A stretch of DNA of 64,000 nucleotides. Source: Paraburkholderia domus. Lineage in GTDB: Bacteria > Pseudomonadota > Gammaproteobacteria > Burkholderiales > Burkholderiaceae. The notes beneath the pieces were generated by a model that worked only from the letters and a program-made list of their open reading frames with translations, was not told the origin of the DNA and ran no database searches. Made by a program: the position numbers and the translations under genes. Positions 54,433 through 63,806 of this stretch are shown here, one piece after another (the stretch's first letter is position 1; each line of letters opens with the position of its first letter). The DNA is taken from the NCBI RefSeq assembly GCF_905220705.1, contig NZ_CAJNAT010000002.1:1-64000 (forward strand), given 5' to 3'.

Positions 54433-54915
54433 ATGCTTACTTTTCATCAGTTCGGCACAGGGCTGGGTTCCGGCATAGCGTGTCTGTGCCTGTGCGCCGG
54501 CTGCGCGGCGCCGGTCGAGGCGCAATCGGACGCAAATGCATCGTTCTATGACACCTCGACGTGCCGGTTCGTCGTGGGTCAGGCTGAAATCGACGGCGTC
54601 ATGCAGCAGGTCAGCGGCCGCGCTTGCCTGCAGCCGGACGGCAGCTGGCAGATCGTCGAAGACGATGCCGCCGCGCTGGCCTTGAGCCCGGCTCCGGTGT
54701 ATTACTACGATCCATGGTATTGGGGGCCGCCGGTGGTATTCGCGGCTGGTGTATCGTTCATTTTCGTCGACCGCTTCCATCATTTTCATCACATGGACCA
54801 TGTGCGCTACGGACATGGATCATATGAAATGGGGGCGCACGGCAACTGGCATGGCGGCGCGTCGACGCACATGTGGAGCGGCATGTCGCACGGCGGCGGT
54901 GGGATGCACCGCTAG
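54433..54915 (+). CDS. Exported protein with His/Met/Gly-rich C-terminus (160 aa)
   Basis: The N-terminus (to about residue 30) is a signal peptide with several Cys; cleavage after V-E-A is likely, with a lipoprotein alternative. A small domain follows with D-T-S-T-C-R-F-V-V-G-Q-A-E-I-D-G. A Tyr/Trp/Pro patch (Y-Y-Y-D-P-W-Y-W-G-P-P-V-V) runs into a hydrophobic segment, then a tail extremely rich in His, Met and Gly (H-H-F-H-H-M-D-H). The tail could bind copper or another metal. It lies 273 bases after the anti-sigma gene and 39 bases before the flavoprotein. Confidence 0.72.
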   Translation: MLTFHQFGTGLGSGIACLCLCAGCAAPVEAQSDANASFYDTSTCRFVVGQAEIDGVMQQVSGRACLQPDGSWQIVEDDAAALALSPAPVYYYDPWYWGPPVVFAAGVSFIFVDRFHHFHHMDHVRYGHGSYEMGAHGNWHGGASTHMWSGMSHGGGGMHR

Positions 54916-54954
54916 CTTGCCGCTGCCCGCACGTATGGCCACAAAGGAGAGATC

Positions 54955-56532
54955 TTGACGCGCAGCTTGCCGCCAAAAGTTTCCGCCACCGAGTTCGATC
55001 GCGCGCTCGCCGGCTGGCGTGCGATTGTCGGCGAGCCGCAGGTGGTGACCTCGGCCGCCGGGCTCGCTGCGTATCTCGACCCGTTTGCACCCGGCGAGCG
55101 CGAAGCGTTCTCTGCGTCCGCCGCGCTGCTGCCCGCATCTGTCGACGAGATTCGTGCGGTGTTGCGGATTGCCAATCAATTTCATATTCCGTTGTGGACA
55201 GTCTCGACCGGACGCAACTTCGCGTACGGTGGCGCTGCGCCGCGGCTGACAGGTTCGGTGGTGCTCGATCTGCAGCGGATGAACCGCATTATCGAAGTGA
55301 ACGAAACGCTCGCCTACGCGCTGGTCGAACCGGGCGTCAGCTACTTCGATCTCTACGCGCATCTGCGCGATAAAGGCTACAAGCTGTGGGTCGATCCGCC
55401 CGCAGCGGGGTGGGGCAGCGTGGTCGGCAATACGCTCGAGCGCGGCTTCGGCTATACCGCGTACGGTGACCACGCGGCGGCGCAGTGCGGCATGGAAGTG
55501 GTGCTCGCCAACGGCGACGTGCTGCGCACCGGGATGGGCGGAATCGAAATCGGCACCGCGTGGCAATTGTACCAACCGGGCTATGGGCCTTCCTTCGATG
55601 CGATGTTCATGCAGTCGAACTACGGCATCGTCACCAAGCTCGGTGTCTGGCTGATGCCTGCGCCTCCCGCGTATCTGCTCGGCGAAATCCAGTTCCGGCA
55701 CGAGGAGGATCTCGAAACGATCGTCGATATCTTGCGGCCATTGCGGCTCGATGAAACGATCCGCAATAACGCGGTGATCGAAGGCGGTTTGCGCCGGGCC
55801 GCGGGGCTGTCGGCGCGTCAGCAGTGGTACCAAGGCAAAGGCGCAATGCCCGAGAATGCGGTGGCGGCGATGCTCGACAAGCTGAATGTGGGCCGCTGGA
55901 ATCTGCATTTCGCGTTGTACGGAACGCCCGAATTGATCGATGCACGCTATGCGATCGTGCAGCGCGCGTTCGCCCGCGTGCCACAAGCCAGACTCTCGGC
56001 CGCTCGCTATGCGGGCGATGCGCAACCCACCGCGGGCGGTGATCGCAACCTGGCCGGGATCCCGGCGATGAGCGCGTTCCGCATGCTCGACTGGCGCGGC
56101 GGCGCGGGCGCACATGTGGACTTCGCGCCGGTGTGTCCGGCGACCGGGCGCGACGCACTGCGCCAGTACACGATGGTCAAGACGCGCGCGGCGGAATACG
56201 GCTTCGATTACTACGGCGGCTTTACGGCGGGCGTGCGTCATTTGCATCACATCTTCGCGGCAATCTTCGACCGCAACGACGCGAACCAGGTCGAGCAGGC
56301 CGGTGCTTTATTGCGTTCGCTGATGAGCGATGCGCGCGCGGCGGGTTACGGCGAATATCGTGCTCATCTCGCCTATATGGATTTCGCCGCGGCGCAGTAC
56401 AGTTTCAACGACGGCGCGTTGCTGCGGCTCTCGGAAACGATCAAGGACGCACTCGACCCGCACGGCATTCTCGCGCCGGGCAAGCAGGGGATCTGGCCGG
56501 CGGCGTGGCGCGACCGGCGGGGTTATACGTAA
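54955..56532 (+). CDS. Vanillyl-alcohol-oxidase/4-cresol-dehydrogenase family flavoprotein (525 aa)
   Basis: FAD-dependent phenol oxidoreductase of the VAO/PCMH group, which oxidises para-alkylphenols such as 4-cresol, vanillyl alcohol or eugenol. The FAD-binding PP-loop is near L-W-T-V-S-T-G-R-N-F-A-Y-G-G, followed by G-S-V-V-L-D-L-Q-R-M and P-P-A-A-G-W-G-S-V-V-G-N. The substrate domain contains Y-G-F-D-Y-Y-G-G-F, and the end reads D-P-H-G-I-L-A-P-G-K-Q-G-I-W. Length matches the family. The start is TTG 54955 with AAGGAG upstream. No cytochrome c partner is adjacent, so it may be an oxidase or use another acceptor. Confidence 0.88.
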   Translation: MTRSLPPKVSATEFDRALAGWRAIVGEPQVVTSAAGLAAYLDPFAPGEREAFSASAALLPASVDEIRAVLRIANQFHIPLWTVSTGRNFAYGGAAPRLTGSVVLDLQRMNRIIEVNETLAYALVEPGVSYFDLYAHLRDKGYKLWVDPPAAGWGSVVGNTLERGFGYTAYGDHAAAQCGMEVVLANGDVLRTGMGGIEIGTAWQLYQPGYGPSFDAMFMQSNYGIVTKLGVWLMPAPPAYLLGEIQFRHEEDLETIVDILRPLRLDETIRNNAVIEGGLRRAAGLSARQQWYQGKGAMPENAVAAMLDKLNVGRWNLHFALYGTPELIDARYAIVQRAFARVPQARLSAARYAGDAQPTAGGDRNLAGIPAMSAFRMLDWRGGAGAHVDFAPVCPATGRDALRQYTMVKTRAAEYGFDYYGGFTAGVRHLHHIFAAIFDRNDANQVEQAGALLRSLMSDARAAGYGEYRAHLAYMDFAAAQYSFNDGALLRLSETIKDALDPHGILAPGKQGIWPAAWRDRRGYT

Positions 56533-56536
56533 GGCA

Positions 56537-56932
56537 ATGGACCGACGCACTTTCATGATGACCGGCGCATGGCTTTCGACTGCGGCAGGTGGCGCGTGGC
56601 CGTGGCTCACGCATGCTGCTGCTCGTCACGACACGCTCGCCGTGATCGATTCGACGCTCGCGTGCGGCCCCGCATTCGCCGACTACGTCGCACACATGAA
56701 GCTGCCCGCCTTCGAAACCGGCGACGACATCGGCGCGCTCTGGTACACGGTGCTTGCACCGCGTCTCGCGCAAACGCCCGCTTCGCTGATCGGCCTCACA
56801 CGCGCATCCGATTATTTCGTGCTCAAGGAACTGGCTACCCGCGCAGTCCACATGGTCGAGCACAGCTACGAGCAGGACGCGGGGCCTATTGCGCATGTCG
56901 CCTTCGCGCTGACGCCGCGCCTTCTCCGCTAG
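56537..56932 (+). CDS. Small twin-arginine-signal protein downstream of the flavoprotein (131 aa)
   Basis: The N-terminus M-D-R-R-T-F-M-M-T-G-A-W-L-S-T-A-A-G-G is a good Tat signal (R3-R4), with cleavage around residue 30. The mature part has no cysteine motif and no family that I can name. It starts four bases after the flavoprotein stop codon, so the two are probably cotranscribed. A Tat partner for a flavoprotein without its own signal is worth noting. Its 3' end overlaps the DUF1571 gene on the other strand by a few bases. Confidence 0.7.
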   Translation: MDRRTFMMTGAWLSTAAGGAWPWLTHAAARHDTLAVIDSTLACGPAFADYVAHMKLPAFETGDDIGALWYTVLAPRLAQTPASLIGLTRASDYFVLKELATRAVHMVEHSYEQDAGPIAHVAFALTPRLLR

Positions 56933-57990
56933 AACTTATAAGCCTTGTTCTTCGGATCGAAGGTCGAGTCGTCGAAGGTTTTCGGCGTAATGCTTTCGAA
57001 GACGATCTTCTCGAAGATTTTGCCGTCGTTGTTATAAGACTCGACGGTGCGGAAATACGGATGCCGCAAATCCAGCCCGAGCGTTTCTTTCTTGGCGTAG
57101 AACTGTGGCTGGCCGTTAGGCGTTTCGAAGGTGAAGGCAACCACGCGCACGCCGTCGATCGTTTTCACTTCCACCTGAGTCGAGCGCGGCAAGCCGGCTT
57201 CGATGTATTTCTTGCCTTCGGCGAGGTACTGATCGGCAATGTACTCGGTGCCGAGATCGCGCACCTTGTGGTTCGATTGCGCGCGGGCGAGGGCGCCGTT
57301 CAGCGAGGTCCACAGCGGCATCACATTCATGATGCCGCCGAGGTGGCCATACATTTCGTCGGTGCGTTTGGACTCGTCGTAGACGATTTCCTGACCGGCG
57401 TGCGCCCCGTCAGGCAACCACTTCGCGTAGATTCGCAACGGGTCGTGGGCGATGCGCACCAGCATGTGATCGGGTTTGTCGGGCCACTGGCCGTGAATGC
57501 GTTCCGAGCGCGACATGATGAACTCGTACGACGGATAACCGTTCGGTCCTTCCTTGATGTAACGCGGCAACGCAAGCGGATCGAGTGACTGGAACAGGGC
57601 AACGAGTTGCGCGTCGTCGAGCTTTTCCATTGCGCCGCTTTGTTGTGCGGCACGCAGCCACTTGACCTGCTGATCCAGCGTGAGCTTGCCGACCTGCGAG
57701 GACGGCGTGGTGGGCGCCTTGACGGCGCTGGCGGTGTCGAGCGCCGGCGGCGTGTCGTCGTTCTGTGCGAACGCCGGCGGCGTTGTCATCGCAACGGCGC
57801 TGGCTACCAGCACACCGATCAGGAGTCGCCGTGACGAAACCGCACGTAATGAAGCGATCAGGAACGCATTCAATGTGGCAGTCTCCGACGAAAAACGGGT
57901 GAGGCGCATGAAGGCCTGCGAGCGGTTCGAACCGCTCGCTCGGCTCGATCGGCACAAATGGCGTGAGCGTGCGGACTTGCTGTGCTTCAT
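56929..57990 (-). CDS. DUF1571 exported protein (353 aa)
   Basis: A hydrophobic export signal ends in A-M-T-T-P-P-A-F-A-Q near residue 75. The domain that follows (about 110-350) matches the DUF1571 layout: L-D-Q-Q-V-K-W-L-R, the S-R-S-E-R-I-H-G-Q-W-P-D-K-P-D-H-M-L-V-R-I segment and K-W-L-P-D-G-A-H-A-G-Q-E. The best Shine-Dalgarno (GGAGAG) favours ATG 57990, although ATG 57909 would give a more usual signal peptide. The function of the family is unknown, perhaps lipid-related. It ends four bases inside the Tat-protein gene. Confidence 0.8.
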   Translation of the reverse strand: MKHSKSARSRHLCRSSRASGSNRSQAFMRLTRFSSETATLNAFLIASLRAVSSRRLLIGVLVASAVAMTTPPAFAQNDDTPPALDTASAVKAPTTPSSQVGKLTLDQQVKWLRAAQQSGAMEKLDDAQLVALFQSLDPLALPRYIKEGPNGYPSYEFIMSRSERIHGQWPDKPDHMLVRIAHDPLRIYAKWLPDGAHAGQEIVYDESKRTDEMYGHLGGIMNVMPLWTSLNGALARAQSNHKVRDLGTEYIADQYLAEGKKYIEAGLPRSTQVEVKTIDGVRVVAFTFETPNGQPQFYAKKETLGLDLRHPYFRTVESYNNDGKIFEKIVFESITPKTFDDSTFDPKNKAYKF

Positions 57991-58040
57991 GAGTCTCTCC
58001 GAAAGGATGGCGCAAGGGGTGGTGTCAAGCGCCTTGCCTG

Positions 58041-59858
58041 TCAGGCAGGTTTTTGCTTCGCGAGTTCCTCGTCGCGCAGCGCGCGACGCAGAATCTTGCC
58101 GACGTTGGTTTGCGGGAGTTCCTCGCGGAACTCGACGAGCTTCGGCACCTTGTAGCCCGTGAGATTCTTGCGGCAGTGGGCGATCACCTGTTCCGCGGTC
58201 AGCGACGGGTTGCGTTTGACGATGAACACCTTCACGCGTTCGCCTTGCGCGGCGTCGGGCACGCCGATTGCGGCGACTTCGCGCACGTCAGGAAGCGCGG
58301 CGATCACGTCTTCGACTTCGTTCGGATAGACGTTGAAGCCTGACACCAGAATCATGTCTTTCTTCCGGTCGATCAGGCGGATGAAGCCGCGCGAATCCAT
58401 CACGCCGATGTCGCCGGTGGCGAGCCAGCCATCGTCGTCGATCACCTTGGCGGTTTCTTCGGGGCGATTCCAGTAGCCCTTCATCACCTGAGGACCCTTC
58501 ACGCACAGTTCACCGGCTTCACCGATGTTGGCCCACGTATCGTCGTCCTTCTTGAAACGCACCTGTGTCGACGGCGCGGGCAATCCGATCGAGCCTTCGA
58601 AGTCGCGCATATTGCTCAGGTCCACCGGATTCATCGATACGATCGGCGAGCATTCCGTCAGCCCATAACCTTCGATGATCGGCTTGCCGGTGACGGCCTT
58701 GAAGCGATCGGCGACCGCCTTCTGCGTGGCCATACCGCCCGCCATCGCGAGCTTCAGGTTCGAGAAGTCGCGCTTGCAGAACTCTTCGTTGTCGAGGAAC
58801 GCGTTGTAGAGCGTGTTCACCGCCGTCATGCCGGTGAATTTCTCGTGACGGATGATCATCATCACGCGCTTCATGTCGCGCGGATTGGCGATCAGGATGT
58901 TGCGTCCGCCGAGTCCCATGAAGATCAGCGCGTTCACGGTGAGCGAATAGATGTGATACAGCGGCAGCGGCGTGAGCACCGTTTCGATGTCGCCGCTCAA
59001 CTGCCCCTCGGACCACGCCTTCGCCTGCAACAGGTTGGCGATAATGTTCCGGTGCGTGAGCATCGCACCTTTGGCCACGCCGGTGGTGCCGCCGGTGTAC
59101 TGAAGGAAGGCGATGTCGTTGTGAGTGGGGCGCACGGGCGTCAGGGGCCGCGTGTATCCGATCGAGAGTGCTTCGAGCAGCGGCACCGCTTTCGGCAGCT
59201 TGTATTCCGGCACCATCTTCTTCACATGGCGCAGCATGAAATTGAGTAGACGTCCCTTCAGATTCAGACCGTCGGCGAGCAGATCGCCGAGGCCCGTCAC
59301 GATGACGTTCTGCACTTTGGTGCCCGGCAGCGCATCTTCTACGGTTTTCGCGAAGTTCTCGAATACGATGATGGTTTGCGCGCCGCTATCCTTCAACTGG
59401 TGCGCGAGCTCGCGCACGGTGTAGAGCGGATTGACGTTGACCACCACGCCGCCCGCCTTGAGCACACCGAACAGCGACACCGGATACTGGAACGTATTCG
59501 GCAGCATGATCGCGACGCGCTCGCCTGGCTTCACGCCGATGCTTTGCAGATACGCGGCGAATGCGGTCGCCTTGCGGCCGAGCTCGCCGTACGTCATGTT
59601 CGCGCCGACACTCACATACGCGACCCGCTCGCGAAACTGCGCGATGCATTCGTCGAAGAACTGCACGAGCGATTCGTACTGGTTGACGTCGATTTCATGC
59701 GGCACGTCTGCCGGATATGAGGCGTACCAGATGCCGTCGGTGTTGGGCGCGTGATTCGCCGCCTGAACAGGCATCTCACTGGGCGTCTGGTCCACGGCAT
59801 TCGCGAGCGGTGCGGATCCGGCGGCGGGCGAGAGCGGGGCTTGCGTGGGCTGAGTCAT
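58041..59858 (-). CDS. fadD: Long-chain fatty acid-CoA ligase FadD (605 aa)
   Basis: Adenylate-forming enzyme that activates fatty acids to acyl-CoA at the membrane. The AMP signature Y-T-G-G-T-T-G-V-A-K-G-A-M-L, the G-Y-G-L-T-E-C-S-P motif, W-L-A-T-G-D-I-G and the C-terminal K-D-M-I-L-V-S-G-F-N-V-Y-P-N-E-V-E hinge with a catalytic Lys near the end are all visible. A roughly 40-residue Ala/Pro/Gln N-terminal extension is present. I start at 59858 (AGGAGA upstream); the longer frame to 60128 is rejected. Confidence 0.95.
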   Translation of the reverse strand: MTQPTQAPLSPAAGSAPLANAVDQTPSEMPVQAANHAPNTDGIWYASYPADVPHEIDVNQYESLVQFFDECIAQFRERVAYVSVGANMTYGELGRKATAFAAYLQSIGVKPGERVAIMLPNTFQYPVSLFGVLKAGGVVVNVNPLYTVRELAHQLKDSGAQTIIVFENFAKTVEDALPGTKVQNVIVTGLGDLLADGLNLKGRLLNFMLRHVKKMVPEYKLPKAVPLLEALSIGYTRPLTPVRPTHNDIAFLQYTGGTTGVAKGAMLTHRNIIANLLQAKAWSEGQLSGDIETVLTPLPLYHIYSLTVNALIFMGLGGRNILIANPRDMKRVMMIIRHEKFTGMTAVNTLYNAFLDNEEFCKRDFSNLKLAMAGGMATQKAVADRFKAVTGKPIIEGYGLTECSPIVSMNPVDLSNMRDFEGSIGLPAPSTQVRFKKDDDTWANIGEAGELCVKGPQVMKGYWNRPEETAKVIDDDGWLATGDIGVMDSRGFIRLIDRKKDMILVSGFNVYPNEVEDVIAALPDVREVAAIGVPDAAQGERVKVFIVKRNPSLTAEQVIAHCRKNLTGYKVPKLVEFREELPQTNVGKILRRALRDEELAKQKPA

Positions 59859-59881
59859 CGGTCGTCTCCTGAAGCAATGGA

Positions 59882-61195
59882 TTAATTTGTTTGTGTGCGT
59901 TCCAGAATCGCCACTACGCCCTGGCCGCCCGCCGCGCAGATCGAGATCAGCCCGCGCGCGGTGCCGGCTGGTTTGTCGAGTTGTGCAAGCATTTTTGCAA
60001 GTCCGGCGACGATGCGGCCGCCCGTGGCGGCAAACGGATGACCGGTGGCGAGCGAGCTGCCGTTCACATTCAATTTTGCCCGATCGATCGCGCCAAGCGG
60101 GTGAGGCAAACCGAGCTGCGTGCGGCAATACTCGTCATCCTGCCACGCCGCGAGCGTGCATAACACCTGGGCCGCGAAAGCTTCGTGAATCTCGTACAGA
60201 TCGAAGTCCTGCAACGTGAGCCCGGCGCGCGCCAGCATGCGCGGCACGGCATAAGCGGGCGCCATCAGCAGACCTTCTTTCTTGTCGAAAAAGTCGACGG
60301 CGGCGGTTTCGGACCAGCTCAGATAGGCCAGCACCGGCAGACCATGTTTGGTCGCCCATTCTTCGCTTGCGAGCAGCACGGCGGACGCGCCGTCGGTCAG
60401 CGGCGTCGAATTGCCGGCAGTCAGCGTGCCCGCGTCGCGATCGAATACCGGCTTCAGACCGCCGAGTTTTTCGAGCGTGAGATCGCTGCGCAGATTGTTG
60501 TCGCGCGCAAGGCCACGGTACGGCGTCATCAGATCGTTGACGAAGCCGCGCGCATACGCCTCGGTGAGCTTGCGGTGGCTGTCGTAAGCGAGCACGTCCT
60601 GCGCTTCGCGCGAGATGTTCCAGCGCTTGGCCATCAGCTCGCAATGTTCGCCCATCGAAAGCCCGGTGCGCGGCTCGCCGTTGCGCGGCAAAAGCGGTTT
60701 GAAAAACATCCCCGGCCGCAGTTTGGTCAGCGCGCCGACACGTTGGCCGGTGCTCTTGCCGCGATTCGCTTCGAGCAGGATCTTGCGCATGCGTTCGTTG
60801 ACGCCGATCGGTGCGTCGGATGTCGTATCGACGCCGCCCGCGATGCCCACCTCGATCTGCCCGAGCGCGATCTTGTTGGCGACGAGAATGGCCGCTTCCA
60901 GCCCGGTGCCACAGGCCTGCTGCACGTCGTAGGCCGGCGTCTCCTTCGCGAGCGTGGTGGACAGCACGGATTCGCGCGTCAGGTTGAAATCGCGCGAATG
61001 CTTGATGACAGCGCCGGCCGCCACTTCGCCCAGGCGTTCGCCGTGCAGGTTGTAGCGGTCGATCAGGCCTTGCAGCGTGAACGTCAGCATGTCCTGATTC
61101 GACGCGGTCGCGTAAGCGGTGTTCGAGCGGGCAAACGGAATCCGGTTGCCGCCGATGATGGCGACGCGGCGCACGGCGGGCTGCGGGTTGGACAT
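59882..61195 (-). CDS. Acetyl-CoA C-acyltransferase, thiolase (437 aa)
   Basis: Thiolase that splits 3-ketoacyl-CoA. The nucleophile is C95 in V-Q-Q-A-C-G-T-G-L-E. Further motifs are N-V-N-G-S-S-L-A-T-G-H-P, with its catalytic His, and S-I-C-A-A-G-G-Q-G at the end. Length fits the FadI-like/long-chain group (about 430) more than standard FadA (about 390). It lies 23 bases upstream of fadD on the same strand. Confidence 0.93.
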   Translation of the reverse strand: MSNPQPAVRRVAIIGGNRIPFARSNTAYATASNQDMLTFTLQGLIDRYNLHGERLGEVAAGAVIKHSRDFNLTRESVLSTTLAKETPAYDVQQACGTGLEAAILVANKIALGQIEVGIAGGVDTTSDAPIGVNERMRKILLEANRGKSTGQRVGALTKLRPGMFFKPLLPRNGEPRTGLSMGEHCELMAKRWNISREAQDVLAYDSHRKLTEAYARGFVNDLMTPYRGLARDNNLRSDLTLEKLGGLKPVFDRDAGTLTAGNSTPLTDGASAVLLASEEWATKHGLPVLAYLSWSETAAVDFFDKKEGLLMAPAYAVPRMLARAGLTLQDFDLYEIHEAFAAQVLCTLAAWQDDEYCRTQLGLPHPLGAIDRAKLNVNGSSLATGHPFAATGGRIVAGLAKMLAQLDKPAGTARGLISICAAGGQGVVAILERTQTN

Positions 61196-61347
61196 GCTCG
61201 GCTCCTTTGGGTCGTTCCCTGGTTATTGAATGGTGCGATTGGTGCGTAAGACTTCTTTGCTTCGGTGTTTCTGCAAATTCAACAACGATTGGCAGACGGC
61301 TTCAATTCCACGCGCTGACAAAAACATGCGCAATGCCGATGGGCGGT

Positions 61348-62268
61348 TCATCGCAGCTTCCACTGCATTCGGCCGCGCAAATGCGGTTTTTCGCCGGCAA
61401 TATCGCGTACTTCGATGTCGCGCTCGATCAGCGAAGGCGACGCGCTCCAAAGCGACGCTTCTCCTGGCAATAGCATCGGCAGTTTGAATTCGGCGGACAG
61501 TGTGGCCTCGGCGAGCGGTTTCGGTGGTTGCAGGGCGGCGGCGGCACGCGCGAGTGTCCACATGCCATGCGCAATGGCGCGCGGAAAACCGAATACCTTC
61601 GCGGATAGCGCGGTGAGATGAATCGGGTTGTAGTCGCCGGACACGCTCGCATAGTCGCGGCCCAGTTGCGGTGCCAGTTGCCAGCGTGAGATGCGTTCCA
61701 GCGCGTCGTGCCCGAGTTCCAGCGGATCGAGCGCACTGCCGCTCGCCGCCACACCGCGTTTCAGATAGACGCTGTCGCCGTCCCAAACCGCTTCGCCGCG
61801 GCGGTACATACGCGTATGCAGCACAAAGGCCTGGCCCTTGTCGTGGCGCAGCAGCGTGCCGAATTCCACCTCGACGCGCAACATGTCCTTGTAGGCGAGC
61901 GGCCGGCGCAGCCGCACATGATTCGCCAGATGCACGAGGCCGAGTGCCGGCCAGGGAAAGGCCGGGTCGGTCAGCATCAGCAGATGCATCGGGAAGGCCA
62001 GCAGATGCGGATACGTGAGCGGCACGCCGTGCTCGGGGATGAAGCCGCAGACCCGCGAATAACGCCAGATCGGGCCGGGGTCGAGAGCCACGGCGGGGCG
62101 CACGAGGCGCAACGCCGGCAAGTGTGTGTCGCGCCCGCGTTTGACGATGCCGGACAACGCGCGCGCGTACAGCTTCGCCGGCGCGGGTAACTGCTCGATG
62201 ACGACGGTCTTCGGACGGGCCGCGCTCGCTGCGTGACCACTCCTGAACGGATCACCCGGCTCACCCAT
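61348..62268 (-). CDS. MaoC-family acyl dehydratase/enoyl-CoA hydratase (306 aa)
   Basis: Two hot-dog domains; the C-terminal one has the hydratase-2 motif D-Y-N-P-I-H-L, followed by F-P-R-A-I-A-H-G-M-W, with the Asp/His dyad typical of R-specific enoyl-CoA hydratases. I place the start at ATG 62268, three bases from the FabG-type gene, because upstream residues of the open frame are out-of-frame FabG sequence. In this operon it would hydrate trans-2-enoyl-CoA to the 3R-hydroxy form. Confidence 0.88.
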   Translation of the reverse strand: MGEPGDPFRSGHAASAARPKTVVIEQLPAPAKLYARALSGIVKRGRDTHLPALRLVRPAVALDPGPIWRYSRVCGFIPEHGVPLTYPHLLAFPMHLLMLTDPAFPWPALGLVHLANHVRLRRPLAYKDMLRVEVEFGTLLRHDKGQAFVLHTRMYRRGEAVWDGDSVYLKRGVAASGSALDPLELGHDALERISRWQLAPQLGRDYASVSGDYNPIHLTALSAKVFGFPRAIAHGMWTLARAAAALQPPKPLAEATLSAEFKLPMLLPGEASLWSASPSLIERDIEVRDIAGEKPHLRGRMQWKLR

Positions 62269-62270
62269 GC

Positions 62271-63683
62271 TCACGCTCCAATCAGGCTTTGTCCGCACAC
62301 GCGCACGATCTGGCCGCTCACGCCTGCCGATCCCGGATGCGCGAGCCACGCGATGGTCTGCGCGACATCCACCGGCTGGCCACCCTGGCTCATCGAATTC
62401 ATGCGGCGGCCGGCCTCGCGGATGGTCAGCGGAATCTTGGCTGTCATCTGCGTTTCGATAAAGCCGGGTGCGACCGCATTGATCGTGATGCCACGCGCGC
62501 GCAGATGTGGCGCCATGCTTTGCACCCGGCCGATCACGCCGGCTTTCGAGGTGGCGTAATTGGTCTGGCCGAGATTGCCGGCAATGCCGCTGATCGACGA
62601 CACGGCGATGATGCGGCCGCCGTCGCGCAGGATGCCGGCCGTGAGCAAGGCGTCGTCGATACGCTCCTGCGCGGACAGGTTGATATCGATCACGCTTTGC
62701 CAGGCGGCGTCGGTCATCTTCGCGATGGTTTTGTCTTTCGTGATGCCCGCGTTGTGCACGACGATATCCACGCCCTGTTCGTCGAGCGCTGCGGCAATCT
62801 GTGCAGGCGCTTCGGGCGCGGCAATGTCGAAGGCGAGGGCGGTGCCATTCAGCTGACGCATCGTCGAATCGAGTGCATCGCGTGCCGATGGGATGTCGAT
62901 ACCGATAACGTGCGCACCCTCCGCGGCGAGCACGCTTGCGATCGATGCGCCGATGCCGCGCGCGGCGCCGGTCACGACAGCGCGCAAGCCCTCGAGCGGC
63001 TGATTCCAGTCGAACGCCGGCAGCGCATCGGCACCGGCGCGCACGCCGACGCGCACCACCTGGCCCGACACATACGCGGAGCGCGGCGATAGAAAGAATC
63101 GCAACGTTGAGTCGATGCCGTTCTCGGCGCCTTGCTCGACGTAAACAAGATTCGCGGTAATGCCGCGCCGCGCTTCCTTGCCTAGCGAACGCGTGAGGCC
63201 TTCTAGCGCGCGCTGCGCGGTCCATTGGCGCGGGGTCGCGCAGGCTTCCGGCGGCCGTCCCAGCACGATGATGCGGCCGCACTTGCCGAGTGAGCGCAAC
63301 GTATCGTGGAAGAATCCGTGCAGCGGTTCGAGCTGGCTGCTGTCTTCGATACCGCTCGCATCGAACAGCAGGGCGGTGAGCTTGCCGTGCGAACCAGACT
63401 CGGCCGGTTCGAAACGGCCCGTCATCAGGCCATGGCGATTGGCGAGCGGTACCCACAGGCCGGCGCTTTCATGTGCGACGCTGGTCACGCCGATGCTCGT
63501 CACCAGATTCGCGAGCGCCTCCAGCAGATGCGGTTGGCGGCCCGCTCCGATCGCCACCAGCCCGTCGAACTCGGGGCGGTCCGCGCGATAGCGGTTCAGC
63601 ACCTCGGGCTTCGGCAAGCCCAGGGAGCGCGCGAGCCGCGCGCCGAACGGCGAATTGACGAAGTTCAGGTAAGAGTCGTTCAT
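62271..63683 (-). CDS. High-molecular-weight FabG-type 3-oxoacyl reductase/dehydrogenase (470 aa)
   Basis: SDR enzyme about twice the usual FabG length. The N-terminal part (1-215) is a degenerate Rossmann-like domain. The C-terminal half has T-G-A-A-R-G-I-G-A-S-I, H-N-A-G-I-T-K-D-K-T, and the catalytic S-S-I-S-G and Y-A-T-S-K (near 374-378). This matches the HMwFabG/FabG4 class, which uses NADH and CoA esters. The ATG at 63683 is used; a GTG eight codons upstream is possible. With the MaoC gene three bases downstream it forms a hydration/oxidation pair. Confidence 0.9.
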   Translation of the reverse strand: MNDSYLNFVNSPFGARLARSLGLPKPEVLNRYRADRPEFDGLVAIGAGRQPHLLEALANLVTSIGVTSVAHESAGLWVPLANRHGLMTGRFEPAESGSHGKLTALLFDASGIEDSSQLEPLHGFFHDTLRSLGKCGRIIVLGRPPEACATPRQWTAQRALEGLTRSLGKEARRGITANLVYVEQGAENGIDSTLRFFLSPRSAYVSGQVVRVGVRAGADALPAFDWNQPLEGLRAVVTGAARGIGASIASVLAAEGAHVIGIDIPSARDALDSTMRQLNGTALAFDIAAPEAPAQIAAALDEQGVDIVVHNAGITKDKTIAKMTDAAWQSVIDINLSAQERIDDALLTAGILRDGGRIIAVSSISGIAGNLGQTNYATSKAGVIGRVQSMAPHLRARGITINAVAPGFIETQMTAKIPLTIREAGRRMNSMSQGGQPVDVAQTIAWLAHPGSAGVSGQIVRVCGQSLIGA

Positions 63684-63719
63684 ATTATTTATTGCTCCGC
63701 TGGCCACGCCTGAAGGAAG

Positions 63720-63733
63720 TCCCCCATGGGGGA
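63720..63733. repeat. Perfect 14-bp palindrome TCCCCCATGGGGGA
   Basis: Perfect inverted repeat between the FabG-type gene and the upstream gene, with another GGGGC-AGCCCC stem nearby (about 63774-63784). Either could be an operator or an intercistronic RNA structure. Confidence 0.4.
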
Positions 63734-63806
63734 CGTCGGACGTGTGTCAGTGTGCACCCAGTTTGAGGCATCTGGGGCTGCCCCGCCTGGATGTTTTTTA
63801 AGTCAC

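Noticed and set aside
62269..63456. Upstream part of a 702-codon frame that contains the MaoC gene
   Set aside because: This part is an out-of-frame reading of the FabG-type gene. The hydratase start is set at 62268.
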